Source: Amoebidium appalachense (taxonomy: Eukaryota; Ichthyosporea). From it: 64,000 nt of DNA. The stretch lies in contig CAVNZM010000006.1 of the NCBI GenBank assembly GCA_963693365.1, forward strand, positions 2,728,001 to 2,792,000. Reading direction: 5' to 3'. This document shows, piece after piece, positions 42,318 to 55,265 of this stretch. A program made the translations under genes and the position numbers. How positions within the stretch are numbered: the first letter of the stretch is position 1; each line of letters opens with the position of its first letter. Below the pieces are notes generated by a model. It saw nothing but the letters and a program-made list of their open reading frames with translations. It ran no database searches and was not told the origin of the DNA.

Positions 42318-43998
42318 CTACACCATGCTTTTGGTGTGCCCGGGCCCCACCATATCCTTATATAGTGGCTCTTGCATGTTACACAAGAAAGCCACAGCCT
42401 TAGCTACCATCCAATGGGTGCCTACCATCGACATCTGCACCTGATTGCTAAACAGCCGATAATTTTTCATGCGCCCAAAAGCCCTCTCCACATGCACGCG
42501 CACACTAGACAGTCTTTGGCTATATATGGTGTCTTCAGCGTTTAGCTGCCCATGCTCAACAAACGACGGTAATAGCAAGGAAGCACCCTTCTCCATGATT
42601 AGCCCGTGCACTCTAAACCCTTTATCAGCTGCTATTTCATCCCCCTCTTCTATCTGATCTACAAATTCACGCTTGCATACACCTGTGAGATCCGGGTCTT
42701 TGAACCCCCCCACATGTGCATCGGACACCGGTCTGAGTTTCATATCCGTTGTGATGCCCCCGAAGTACTTGAGAGTATAATTGCTTTTGTACTCTGAGTA
42801 GAAACATCGTTTCAGAAGGAGGTTTGTCGGCACCTGTACAAACACCTCGGTGCAATCAATGATCCACCGTACATCGTCCCATTGCCCAGTGTAGCAACCG
42901 GCTTTAAACTTCGAAAGTTGCTCTCTGGTGGGGGCTTTTTCGTATAGAAAAACCTGTGCTAACGCCAGTGCACCAAGAAAATGGCGGAATATACGCGAAA
43001 GATTCGGTTCTGACACATCCACCAGCCGACTCAATAGTTGGAAGGATGTGCCGTGGCGGAGGCGAAAAAGTGTAAAAAGACATCCATCATGCCATATTAT
43101 TTCCTTTCCTGTTTTGGTTTTAAAATCATTCATGTTTATAGTTGATTGGCCAATAAAAGCAACAATCCCCAGCACTCCCATGAGAGCATCAAAACTATCC
43201 AACCCCGTGTATGTTTTCACCACATCATCTCTAGCCTTCCCTTCCTCTTCCGCCACTATGTCCTCCATGCATATTCTTTTCTGGTTTTGTAGTAATTCCT
43301 CCCTCGCTTGATCAAGCGCTTGTTCGAGCTCCTTCTTCTCCAATCTTTGTTTCTTCTCATTTTCCTCCAATTGCTTCGTAGCTATCTCAAGTTCGATTTG
43401 CATTTTCTCCGCCTGCTCCTTATAGAAAGCTCTTGAACGTTCCAGGACATTCACATAATCCTCTACATCCATCCCTTCCTCACCTGCCTTCGACTCTAGA
43501 TAGTCAAATGTCCTTTCACGCACATGTTCCCTCCTTCTTTTCGCTCGTTCACTGTCCTCTGCTTCTTCACTGCTCGTCTCCCCCCGCTCCCTTGCTCGTT
43601 TCCGTGTTTGCTCAATATCTGAGGCATCCATTCCTACAGCTTGCATATGACTATTGGCCCTTTCCTCCCTCAATAGCTGTACCTTCTCTCTGTACATCGG
43701 GTCTAGTTCCATTCGGATGGGACATGCATCCTTTGTTAATTTCAGTTTTCCATTCTTAGCAGTAATATCATCATCGGTGAAATGTGCCTCGCATACAACC
43801 AGTTGCTTAAGGATAGCCAGTGGCCAGGGGACTTCCACCTTCGGTTGCCCCCGTTTCCTCTTTGGTTGTGGTTCTTGTGCCGACTGCTCAGCTGGCACAG
43901 CCGAGTCATTGGCATTTTCGGATTGTGTGTCAGCTGTGTGTGTCTCAGTAGTGGTTGTGTCTGTATTTACGTCTGTCCCATCCGAGGCCTTTGGCCTT
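42318..43998 (-). pseudogene. THAP-DDE transposase, C-terminal part (gene split by LTR insertion)
   Basis: The larger, 3' part of the transposase. The first residues after the break are a Thr/Glu-rich linker. Next comes VCEAHFTDDDI, the C-x2-H half of a THAP zinc finger, then a charged coiled coil (roughly 60-110 residues of K/E/Q-rich heptads). A DDE_Tnp_4 catalytic domain follows. Seen there: IIDCTEVFVQ (first Asp), YKSNYTLKYFGGIT, SDAHVGGFKD (second Asp region), IAADKGF (third Asp) and RVHVERAFGRMKNYRLF. This order matches THAP-containing Harbinger-related (ISL2EU) transposases. Excluding the insertion and one target copy, the two halves total 1917 nt, 639 codons, in one frame, so it was intact when hit. 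It is no longer contiguous. Confidence 0.92.
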
Positions 43999-44478
43999 TG
44001 TAAACAACTGTACACATGAACTGTACATGTTTACTAAAGAATGTGATCTACTAGCACACGATTCGTGCTTTGTCATGAATATCACATAAATATTATGTCC
44101 GCACCAATAGGACTCACTCTGACCTAAGAATTGAACCATATATGGTTCTTCAGCTGCTTACCACATAAACGAAGTGAACCAATAAGAGGTTTGCATAAAT
44201 AGGACAAAGGTCTGACTGGCTCGGACCGCACCAGAATCACGAATGGCATGTTGCCACCCGCGCTGGCCGCGGATGAACCAATCCTGGGCCTTGATCCGAA
44301 ACCTGGGGGCTATATAACAAAGCCGTCCCAGTACGGGGATCACATCAGTGAAGTCTGAGACAGACTGAGTCGGCCCATAGTAAAAGCAACCTGGCCGCGT
44401 GTGCCTTTCTACCCGTTCTCTGTCTTTATTTTGATTCAGTTGTACTCTGCCTTATCCTAACTAGTCCAACTGTTTACA
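43999..44478 (+). repeat. Left LTR of the Ty3-type element
   Basis: 480 bp with a TATATAA box at 44311-44317. A short stretch at its 3' end plus the primer-binding site is repeated at 44512-44536. Confidence 0.9.
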
Positions 44479-44759
44479 TTGGCGACCGCGGCAGGACACT
44501 GTTATACATTGCCAACTGTTTACATTGGCGACCGCGCAGTTCAAGAATTTCGCATCCTTCGAATCTCACATCTTTCAATCAGTTCAAGAATCTCACATCT
44601 TTCAATCAGCTCAAGAATCTCCCATGGCCGATCACAATCCTTTTTACCCCGATGATAGGCACATCTTTCCTTGTCCGGCTTAGAATATATACACCGACAA
44701 GTTTGAAGTGGCCAGCCCACCTACACGGAAAGAATTGAAAGCATGTAAAACTTCTTTTG

Positions 44760-45050
44760 CTACGACACATCAAAAATGTGAAGAAAAACGAATACACAAC
44801 GAAACAACGAATACACGAGCAAACGAATAAAGAATTGCTAACGAAGCAATGAACCAACGAAAAACGAACCATCACGAATACACAATGAAATAAAGAATTA
44901 ACGACAAGCGAATGCATAAAGGAAATACGAAATGAATGCAACACAAAACAAAACAAAGTAACGAAGTTATCAAACGACAAAAAACGAAAAACGAAAGCAA
45001 AATGAAATGGAAATACGAAAATGAAAGAACGAATGCACAACACTGCTTGG
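44760..45050 (+). repeat. ACGAA-rich low-complexity interior of the LTR element
   Basis: Dense, irregularly spaced ACGAA/CGAA motifs in a purine-rich sequence. The motif stays frequent, though sparser, through about 46400. No coding sense was found. Confidence 0.6.
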
Positions 45051-46424
45051 GTTGCAATGCACACAGCCCCCTCTATGTTACGAAGAAAAGAAAACCGTTG
45101 CCCTTGCGTGCATTGCGCTATTGCACACTGTCATCGTGTCCATGCCACCGCATGCACCTCCACACTCGCAAGCCAGATGCACGGCCACTTTCAGCACGAA
45201 TGCATTTAAAGAAGAAGATAGTCGCTGTTCCTATAGCATTGAGGACATAAGGTGCTGTGAAAGTAGTTTTGCATGCATGCTTCGAATTTCTTGCTGTTTT
45301 CGAATACAGCATGCCCCATAGTTTAGCGCACAGGATGCACAACATGCGCATGAATGTATGCTGGCATGCCTAAACACATAACGAACATATGCCTCATGTA
45401 TGGCGGCCCTTCCTGGTGCCAAGCCCTAACGAATTTGCACTCTTGGTGCACAAAAGGCATGTAATAAAGTCGATGCAGAACTTTTGTTCATGCATGTGAA
45501 AAACAAAGAAGGTGTTGGGTACGAATTTTAAGGTAATTGCCCGTCTGTGGCAATACTGTGTAACATACCAATTACACTGTCAAGCCTTGCACTAGCTGCC
45601 GGCACACCCCCACCAGAACAAAAGAATGTGGTATGGGCACCGCTCCCTCACAACCCCATCATACAGTGTCAGTATTTTGGCTGGAAGCCTTTCAGTTTCG
45701 AATTACGAATACCCTCCTTCACTACTGAAGAAAGTGACGTGGAAGACGAATACGAATACGAATGCAAGGTGTTGTTGACTAACACATCGGACCATCATGT
45801 GTACCTAGGCCCTGGTACGGAGGTGACCATGTTATTCCCTTGCAATATGATGACACTGTAACAATTTAGCACGTGCATACCCCACCAATGGGCACATGCG
45901 GGAGACAACCCCACAAGCTGCCTTATTGGGCACCTCTGCTAAAACGAATATTCTTCTCACGAAGGAACAGAAGAATGCCACGAACACGAACCACACACTC
46001 CCCAGGCAGCTACTTACGTCTGATGTATGAAAGTAGTAGGTGTGTGAATGGGGTAACTTCATGAACACCAACACGAAAGCAAGCACAGCACAAAGCAGTT
46101 CCACGAACACGAATGGTTTTGGTTTTCCGCACAACGAACAGAACCAACAGTAGGACCACCTACAAATGAAGCAGAGGATGGGGCACCATCCAGACCTGCA
46201 CTGGAGGATATGAAAACACGAAGCGCGCTCACGAAGTTGCTTACAAAAGAAAGGGCGACTGTGACGACTTTTCTTTTTAGGCCAAGCCTCCAGAAGAATG
46301 TATTATGCCTGGAATCCCCCTGCTCAACGAAAATGGCTGGCAAATGGGATACGAAAACTGCTCACGAATGGAAGCATGTGTTTTCTGAAGAAGGTTTGCT
46401 TTGCCTACCCTCTTCTTATGAATT

Positions 46425-46640
46425 ATGAACTGGGTTTTTACTGGTTCGAATTCTGACGGGCTGATATATTTCTTTATGTCGCCCAACGAAGAACACTTGG
46501 GCATTTTTATTCATGTTTTTCCCAGCTCCGATGATGCAGGGTTAAAGCTGAAAGGAAAGAAGTGCTCTTTGTTCATGAAAGAAGTGGCTTTTCTGGCCAT
46601 GGTGACTCGCCTTAATGATCTTAAGGTAGAACCGGGATAA
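46425..46640 (+). pseudogene. Ty3/gypsy reverse-transcriptase remnant
   Basis: A 71-codon stretch containing NEEHLGIF, then AGLKLKGKKCSLF and EVAFLAMV. This is the order typical of the Ty3/gypsy polymerase just after the catalytic aspartates (HL....V, AGLKL..KC.F, V.FLGH.V). The catalytic YxDD box itself is not preserved. The flanking interior is noncoding. It is a decayed fragment, not a working enzyme. Confidence 0.7.
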
Positions 46641-47094
46641 GGGGCAGCGCTAAGAAGCTATCCACCACTACCTGAGCTACGAAGTGACCTAAGGCTTGAG
46701 TTATATTCATTATCGAATGTTTGGTATGATCATTCATCCACACAACTAAATTACTCGCAATTGAAAACGAATCTGCGGGAGTGTCCTAAAAAGGAAAAAT
46801 TCCCCAAAAAGGAAAATATTACTTCTACAGAAAAAGCCAAGCACAGAGACGAAGCGAACAATTCGCACGAACACTCTGCAACAATCTTCGCCACGAAAAT
46901 GAAAGCACAGAAGAATGCTGCATGAATTTACGTTTTGGCAAATGAAGAAGTGCTCATAGACGTGCACAACTCTATTCAACCGTCCTTGCTCTGTTCTGCC
47001 CAGCAGCTCGGCGCACAAGAATTCTCGCTGAAGGTTGTTTATCGCCTCTCAGCCTGGTGGTTTGCTTGTCTAACGACACCACCAGGCTCCCGAC

Positions 47095-47105
47095 AAGGGG
47101 GGGAG
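47095..47105 (+). promoter_or_regulatory. Polypurine tract of the Ty3-type element
   Basis: AAGGGGGGGAG directly next to the right LTR, the expected primer site for plus-strand DNA synthesis. Confidence 0.8.
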
Positions 47106-47585
47106 TGTAAACAACTGTACACATGAACTGTACATGTTTACTAAAGAATGTGATCTACTAGCACACGATTCGTGCTTTGTCATGAATATCACATAAATAT
47201 TATGTCCGCACCAATAGGACTCACTCTGACCTAAGAATTGAACCATATATGGTTCTTCAGCTGCTTACCACATAAACGAAGTGAACCAATAAGAGGTTTG
47301 CATAAATAGGACAAAGGTCTGACTGGCTCGGACCGCACCAGAATCACGAATGGCATGTTGCCACCCGCGCTGGCCGCGGATGAACCAATCCTGGGCCTTG
47401 ATCCGAAACCTGGGGGCTATATAACAAAGCCGTCCCAGTACGGGGATCACATCAGTGAAGTCTGAGACAGACTGAGTCGGCCCATAGTAAAAGCAACCTG
47501 GCCGCGTGTGCCTTTCTACCCGTTCTCTGTCTTTATTTTGATTCAGTTGTACTCTGCCTTATCCTAACTAGTCCAACTGTTTACA
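47106..47585 (+). repeat. Right LTR of the Ty3-type element
   Basis: 480 bp, apparently identical to the left LTR, TATATAA at 47418-47424; followed by the second GCCTT. Confidence 0.9.
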
Positions 47586-47826
47586 GCCTTGTGTCTGTGT
47601 GTGTGTCTGGGTCGGGGGGTGCTTGCTTTGTGTGTTCTGCTATTTGTTTCCGCTCATACTTTGTTTGCTCCTGCCTGCCTATAGCATTTAACCAAGCATG
47701 CCTCCTAGCCAATACATTTGGTTTGTATCCATATGGAACAGTAAAAAGCTTTATCTTCCTGGTAGGATCTTTGGGAGAGACTGTTTCTTCGTCATTTTTG
47801 CAGTAGTTAGCCGCGCAAGTTGGCAT
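47586..47826 (-). pseudogene. THAP-DDE transposase, N-terminal part
   Basis: Starts MPTCAANYCKN at 47826, the standard beginning of a THAP zinc finger with its first two cysteines (C-x4-C). FTVPYGYKP and HAWLNAIGR fit the THAP core, and the part ends in a linker of Asp/Thr residues. The matching C-x2-H half lies on the other side of the LTR element at 42318-43998. As it stands, translation stops a few codons into the LTR. The about 200 bp above 47826 up to the right TIR should hold the transposase promoter. Confidence 0.85.
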
Positions 47827-48003
47827 TGTGAGTGCCTAACATATATAGTTAGAAAACAACCCGCCTTCATGAAAAATGTGCAGCGCAGTTTTGTCCGGAC
47901 ACGTGTGTGGCATGCCGTGTGTACATGGTATAGCTCGGCCACACGATCTTAGGTGCCCAATAGGCAGATCAAGCCCACTCAATCCAGATAGATATCGATC
48001 TGA

Positions 48004-48047
48004 GCGGCGCCAGAAAGTATTCGAGCCGCGCGATCCCGTATCCCTTA
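48004..48047 (-). repeat. Right terminal and subterminal inverted repeat
   Basis: The inner block (48004-48017) and outer block (48031-48047) mirror the left end. The spacing between blocks is 13 bp here and 24 bp on the left. AT follows at 48048-48049. Confidence 0.85.
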
Positions 48048-48186
48048 ATTATAGTTACCTTCGCTATAGACACAGAGAATATAGTGTGCAAACCCCTACT
48101 CTCTGGCTGATGATCTTTTTCTTTTTTCATGTGGAAGCATGTGAGCAGCCCAGCTGTGTGGTGCTGTAGGGTATTGGGCCGGAAAC
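48048..48186 (+). promoter_or_regulatory. CCZ1 upstream region next to the transposon end
   Basis: Only 139 bp separate the transposon TIR from the CCZ1 ATG, which sits in GGAAACATGGCG. No TATA box is clear. Promoter function is inferred from position. Confidence 0.4.
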
Positions 48187-49572
48187 ATGGCGGCTGACAC
48201 AGTGGTAGCCCCTGCGATAGCTCACTTCTTCGTGTTCAACTCCTTGGTATGTGCTCCTTTATGTTTACAGCTGTGGAAGGCACTCTTGTGTTACCACAAT
48301 CACCCCATTGATCGAGTATGTGCGGGCCAGCAGAGCTTTCCACATGCAATCGGGTAGACTGTGAGCACCACTGTTGCCCCTACTCGTGTTTCTTTCAAGT
48401 TAATTGCCGAGTCTCAGCATCTCTCTTTTGCTACCAAACCATACCTATTCTTCTGTAAAGTTTCTTCGTCCCTCTTCGCCTCCCTCCCCCCCCCCCTTCC
48501 CGCCCCTCTCCCTTCGTACCCTCCCCCCCCCTCCCCCCCCCCCCCCCTTCCCCCCCCCTCGGCGCCCCTTCAGCTGCTCTGTCCCCCGGATGCCACACCC
48601 CGGGGTTCTCCTCCTCAAATTGCATGATATTTTTTGCTTTTTTTGTAGTGGGTGGCAGCCAGTCCCCCTTCCCCCCGCCCCCCTCTCCCCCCAACCCACC
48701 CACCCCGTCTCCCTTTCCCCCACCACCAAGCGAAGTATTCCTTCTCTGTCACTTTATGTTTGCCCTCCCCCCCCCCCCCCCCCCCCCCCCCTGCCCCTTC
48801 CCCTTCTCCCCGACCTTCCTCCCCTCGGCCCTCCTCTCCTGCCCAACAAACCCTTCTCATTTTGTTTGCTTACTATAGTTATCTATATACCACATTCCAC
48901 ATCTCCCTTGGTCCTAGGAACTTCATCCCACATCTCGCTACATCGGCCTTCTCCAACCCTCGTTTCTATCCCACCCCTTTGAGTCCGTGTAGTAGTCGAC
49001 CTGTTTTCCCTTCAACCCACACTCCACTCTGTCACTCCCATCATATCCGTCTTCTCTCCCTAATCCCTCCCCCCCCCTCTCTCCCCCCCCCCCCCCCCCT
49101 CTCTTTTCCTCTCCTCCCCCCCCCCTCCCCCCCCCCCCCCCCCCCCCCCCCGGCGCCTAGTTTGGACCCACGGAAGAGACCGAGCAGCAGAAATTGCTTT
49201 TCTACCACCCTGCAGACAGGACGGTGGACCGGCAGCTGATGCAGGTGGGCCTGGTCGAGGGCCTGCTGAAATTCACCGCGTAGTGTTGGACCCCCCCCCC
49301 CCCCCTTCCGCGTCACTCCTCCCTTCCCGGCAACCCCCCCCCCCCCTTTCCCTGCTTACAATATGCACACACACGCTATAGCTGCCACGAAATACATTTT
49401 TAACCGAACATACAGGTTGCAACACTCTGCAAGATATGGTGCCGTTTTTTTGTGTGTGGTGGTGGTGGGCGGGGGGGGAGGGGACGGGGGGTTGGGGGGG
49501 GGAAGGGGGGGGGGGGGGGGGGGGGGGGGGGAGGGCAGCTCGAGTATTTTGACTCCTGGCGTTTTATTTATT

Positions 49573-49611
<39 letters not shown>

Positions 49612-51240
49612 TTGGGGGGGGGGGGGGGGGGGATCTAGAGGGAGGGGGGAAGGAGGGTGGGGTGGGGTGGATTTTGAGGGTGCGGGGGGGAGGGGGGGGG
49701 GGGAGGGGGGCGGGGGGGGCGACGCAGTTTGTAGAGGTGGGGAAGTTGGTTGGAGTGATGAAGGGAAAGGGAGACGGTGGTGGGACAGGATGAGATTGGT
49801 TTTACCATCATGCGAGGGACCTGCTTTTTCATCGCTTTCGTTTTTGTTGGAATGCTTGTGTTATGTTTGTTTCGTGAGAGGTGGAAGTTGGGCAAGGTAC
49901 AGGAGCGGGGGGGAGGGGGAACATTGTGGTGGTGTGCATTCCATTGGTTCAGTTTCCATTTTATGTTAGCGGAAGTAACTGGTGCATGATCTCAACAATT
50001 TTTTGGGGGAGGGGGGGCGAGAGTTGTGAAGGGCGGAAGAAATGGTGGTTATAGGACGGGTTGGGGGGTACTGTTAGTGCGTTTAATTGGAGGGGGGGGG
50101 GGGAGAGGGGGGGGGGGGGGGGGAGTGATGGTTTGTAATATGATCTGTTGTTGACTATTTTATAATCATATTAGCCTATATGGGCCGCACCCCCCACACA
50201 TCCTCTCCCCCCACCCCCCCCCCTCCGCCCGCCCACCGGGGGGACCTTTCGCAAGTCGAATCACTGCAATCACTTTAGCTTACAATTTTTGAACTATATA
50301 GTTTTTTTTCTTTTTGTAATCTTGTCGTGCCGATGGTGTGTTTGCTATATGCACTTAATATGGTCTTCCTCTTTATGACTATGCAAGCAACAACCTGATG
50401 TGACATGATTGTCTACGAGCGTGCAAGTCCCCATGCTCACATGCTCACATGCTCACATGCTCACACGCACACGCACACACGCACAGCACGTTCCACCCCA
50501 GCCGGCCGTGTGAGTTCATGCGCACGTCCAAGACCCACTATGCATTCATGCAGCCAGAGCAGAACTACTGGATGGTTCTGGTAAGTGCAGGAAGGGGGCG
50601 GGGGGCGGGGGGGAGGGGGGGGGGGGGGGGGGGGGGGAATGATGATGGTGGTGGTTGTGGTGGTGGTGGTGGTGGGGGGGGGGGGGGGGGGGGGGGGGGG
50701 ATTCGGTCGCTGAACAAACCAAGGCAGAGGCTTTGTGTGTGTGTGTATTGGAGCGCGGGGGGGCGGGGGGAAGGGAGGGGAGGGGGGTGTTGGGGGAGGG
50801 GGGAGGGGGAAAGAAGTGACTGAGGAGGGTGCAGGAGGGGAGGTGGAGAGGGAGGGGGGTGGGGGGGGGGTAGAAAAGAGGTGATGGAAGGACACAGATA
50901 AGGTGTATGCAACGGGTTTGGATGTGGTAGCCATTGTGGGATGACAGAAAATCATTGGTTGCCTGATTAAAGTAATAATACAGCACGCACACCGCATGTG
51001 CAGCACAAACATGTCGCACACACCCACACCCACACACACACGCACGCACGCACGCACGAACGCACGCACACACACACACACGCACACACACACACACACA
51101 CAGGCCGTGAGTGTACCTACCCTACACCGATCTACTGGTGTTGTTGAACACCGCCACGAAGACCTTCCCGACTGTGTACTTGCTTCCACCCTTCTCTCTT
51201 GCTACCGATCATTTCGGGTATATCTCCCCCCTCCCTCCCC

Positions 51241-51274
<34 letters not shown>

Positions 51275-51983
51275 CCCCCAACCCACCCCACCCACCCACC
51301 CACCACTCCCAGCCTGCCCTCAAAAACACAAACACACAAGAAAGTCTCTTGGCCCCCTATGTCCTTCCCGTTTATTGTTGAACCAGCTCACCCTACTTGG
51401 GCTTACCCCTGTTTTGCCTCCCAACCATGGATTGTAGGTGTAGGTGCGAGTATAAATGCATGCCGAGGTGGGTCTTTCCGTTTCTTGAAATAGTGAGCTT
51501 CAGCGAATCGGATCATGTGATTCGTTGTTTTTAAAGTTAGCCCATTGTTCAGTGATCGCAGATTTTTGATTGGTTAACGGTGTCTTTAGTTGCGTTAGAA
51601 TTGAGAGATTGATGAGGAGGTTTTGAGGATTGATTGCGGTTCTGATAAGAATTTAAATTCAAGTCAATCACATATCCGAAATTTCGATTTTAAAATGTCG
51701 AATAGTAAAAAGGCATCAATTACACGATCCCGTTTGCAAACCCAAAAAGCCTTTCAGGAACGGAAAGACCCGGTAGGTTGCCGGAGCATGCCTGCATGGT
51801 GCATGTGTGTAGACAGCCAATCACAATGGGTCTTTAGGCACGGCACGTGATAACCGTACCTGGTGATTGGCCGGTTGGGAACCCATGCTGTGGCAGGCCA
51901 TTAAAAACCGGCAAGGAGTATCATGCCGGTTTGTGTCAAACCAATCAAATTACACTGGTCACGTGCCTAAAGATTCCCTATTT

Positions 51984-52041
<58 letters not shown>

Positions 52042-52938
52042 GCACATACACATACACACACAGTTATGGTATGGGCCCTTTTCGGAGATTGTATCGAAGG
52101 CAAGTGCCGATGCTCTGCGGCGGGAATTTGCCCACTTTTACCCTCCTCTGCTGGCGGCCACAACATTCGACCAGCCCTCATTCCTCTCCATACTCAACGG
52201 TACTAGCCCCCCCCCCCCCCCCCCCCCCCCAAAGGAAATTTTCGTTTGGCTCGCAGTGTGTTGACTACACACACAGAGAGGGCTGTAAACTGAACATCCA
52301 TGCAGGAAGAGCCATGCAGCATGGCTTAGGTGCATACGTGAACTTAACCCATTTTAAACCTCCGTATCTACCATTTTGGCCCCGATCGAGGTTGATCCGA
52401 TCGAGGATTTCAAATGGGCCTGGCGCGGTTTGTGAATCTCTATCGATCATGAATATGCAATCGAGGGCGTGCACGTCCATTCTGGGCCTCCTTTTACCTC
52501 ACGCACTCGGTTGCGCACTTATGATCGATAGATTCGAGAGATTCACAAGCCGCTTCAGGCCCATTTAAAATCCTCGATCGGATCAACCTCGATAGCGTCT
52601 AAAACGGTAGATACGGAGGTTGGTTTACAGGGAGTTCCTTTTAGGCTCCATGTATTGGGCCTTTCGAGCCAGCCAGGTGGGCATCAGCCAATCATATCGC
52701 ATAAAACCATCCCGGTCTGACCCAAACCAGCAACATAAAAGCAACCCCCTCTAGCTGCAATATCCAGGAGGGAAAATAAAAGAATAGAGCACTTGAAAGA
52801 TTGGATCCTAGAATACGTGCCCTGCTCTGCAGTTCCTTCAATGGCCCCCTAACCCGCCACTTTAACCCTTTCTAACCCCTCCGTCTTTCCTCACACCCCT
52901 AATCACCACACACAGGCACGCACACACGCGCACGCGCG

Positions 52939-53035
<97 letters not shown>

Positions 53036-53038
53036 CCC

Positions 53039-53124
<86 letters not shown>

Positions 53125-55107
53125 CATGCAGTTTCTAGCCGTCGAGCGTAATGTATACCTGCAAACACTTAGCACGCTCAACCTCCTAGAGCAGACCTTT
53201 GCCTGTGTGCGTGCCACCCTCCTACTGCACGGCGATGCTTTGGTCTACTGCGGACTCGACGAGCAAAATGCCCGCATTCTCTACCCCCACCTCACAGCTA
53301 CACACCATGTACCTTCACCACCCCCCCCCCCCCCCCTCTTCCCCCCAACCTTCGCACCCACCCCGCCCTACCCCCCCCTGGCTCCGCGCGGGGAACATGG
53401 GTTGCTCTTGAGGATGGGCTCTTGGCTTGTGATGCATGCTCTTTGTGTGTGCTCTGCAACTTCTGCATGGTGTTATCCGCCGTGAATGTGCATCTGTAAT
53501 CCACTCCCCTCCCCTCACCCCCCCCCCCCCCCCCCCCCCCCCCTCCCCTCCTCCTCTCTGATGCATATTCCTTGCGTGTGTTGTGCAGAATCTAGATTGT
53601 TGTCGGTCGTAGATTTGCATTCGTACTCGGTAACACTTTCTAACCCCCCCCCCCCCTCCCTCGCCCCCCATTCATCTAAACATGTACACCGAGGGACCTC
53701 TCATGTTAATGACATTTCTTCCTACCCCCCACCACACACACACACACACACGGACACGCACGAACACATACAGACGTCTTTGTATATGGCTGTGATATGT
53801 GTTTATTGGATTGCTGTTCCTTGAACAACCCTACTCTCCTTTGGCCAAGACGGGTCAATTTTTCCACTGCCCTTGAAGCAAAGGATGGGGTGGGACCTAC
53901 ATAATAGAACTTCAAGGAGTCGTGAGGGGTTGTTAATTTGCTTCCCTCCATCAACCCCCCCCCACACACACCACCACCACCACCATCACCATCCCCACGT
54001 GCGCGTACTTGCACCGCCTTAATCTGGAGTTTCAGTTGCCCACCCTACCGACCCCCTCCCCCCCCCCCCCCTCCCCCCATGTGTGCAATCTGCTTTGTGT
54101 TGTCGGTCACGAATGTTACATCGGACTCTGTAACATTCTGATTTAACCCCTCCCCCAACCCCCCTGCACCCACACACACACACGCGCGCGCGCGCACACG
54201 CACACACAGTATGGACCTAAACCTCTTCAAAGCACAAACAGCCCTCCAACTCAGTCGGGGGGTTTTTTCGTAACGGGGCCAGAGGATGTATACGGAGCAC
54301 CGGGGGGAGTCGATGTAGTTCCAATTTACTTGGAAGATAGCCCGTGGATGCAGTGGGGGAGAATGGGGGAGGGGGACGGAGACACGGATGATGAGTTGGA
54401 GGGTGAGGGGGTTCTAAATGACGGGGTTGAAAATGTGCTTGAGGGTGGGTCTGAAGGGGTGGAGGGGGAGAGGAGAATGAGGAAGTACTACCTCATAGTC
54501 TATCAGGTGTGTGGCATCTCCCCCCCTCCTCCCCCCCTCCCCTCCTCCCCCCCCCCCCCCCCCACCCCCCACTCCCACCTTCGGCAGCACGCTTAGAAAG
54601 AAATTCTTTTTTTACTCAATTTTGTGCATTTTTTCTTGATGGTGCAGTGGGTGGTTTGGTTGCGGCCATAAGGGCAAACTAAATGTCGGAGGGGGGAGGG
54701 ACCGGCATGTTTATGGGAGTTGCCGGTGTCTCTCTGTTTGTGCTGGATGGGTGGGTGGGTGGGTGTTTTGTATGTGTTGCACGTGACACCATATAAATAG
54801 AGAAGTTGCCACAATGGCTTATTCACACCCTAAGAATCCCCCCGAGGGGAATAGGTCGAAACTCGGGTACTGTGGATGACGTGGGCCCCCCCTGAGGATG
54901 GGCTCTGCTTATTATGCATCCTCTTTATGTATGGCTTGCATTCTGCATCGTGTTATCCGTTTGTTCTTGTGTACTTCGTACTTTTTGACGCATTCAAACC
55001 CCCCCCCCCCCCCCCCACACACACACACTCCCACTCTCTTTCTCATCCTTACGCATGCACCTCCATTCCCACTCATACACACACATACATGCACACACAC
55101 ATACATG

Positions 55108-55140
<33 letters not shown>

Positions 55141-55208
55141 CGCGTACACACATGCACGCACGCACGCACACACGCACACATAGACACGCATACACATGCA
55201 GACACACA

Positions 55209-55265
<57 letters not shown>

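Larger units (their letters stand above)
43999..47585 (+). mobile_element. Ty3-type LTR retroelement, internally degenerate, nested in the transposase gene
   Basis: LTRs of 480 bp at 43999-44478 and 47106-47585 look identical. They start TGTAAACA and end TGTTTACA. The 5-bp GCCTT at 43994-43998 and 47586-47590 is a perfect target-site duplication. A primer-binding-site-like TGGCGACCGCGGCAGG follows the left LTR after one base, and a polypurine tract AAGGGGGGGAG (47095-47105) abuts the right LTR. The interior (2627 bp) has no long ORF. Only a short reverse-transcriptase remnant (46425-46640) is recognisable, so it must have moved with proteins supplied by another copy. Confidence 0.9.

Noticed and set aside
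44158-44343. Identical 61-aa ORFs in both LTRs of the Ty3-type element
   Set aside because: A reading of LTR sequence on the wrong strand, with no family match.
46430-46460. Possible tRNA-type B box (GGTTCGAATTC)
   Set aside because: No A box at proper distance and no cloverleaf; it lies within the reverse-transcriptase remnant.
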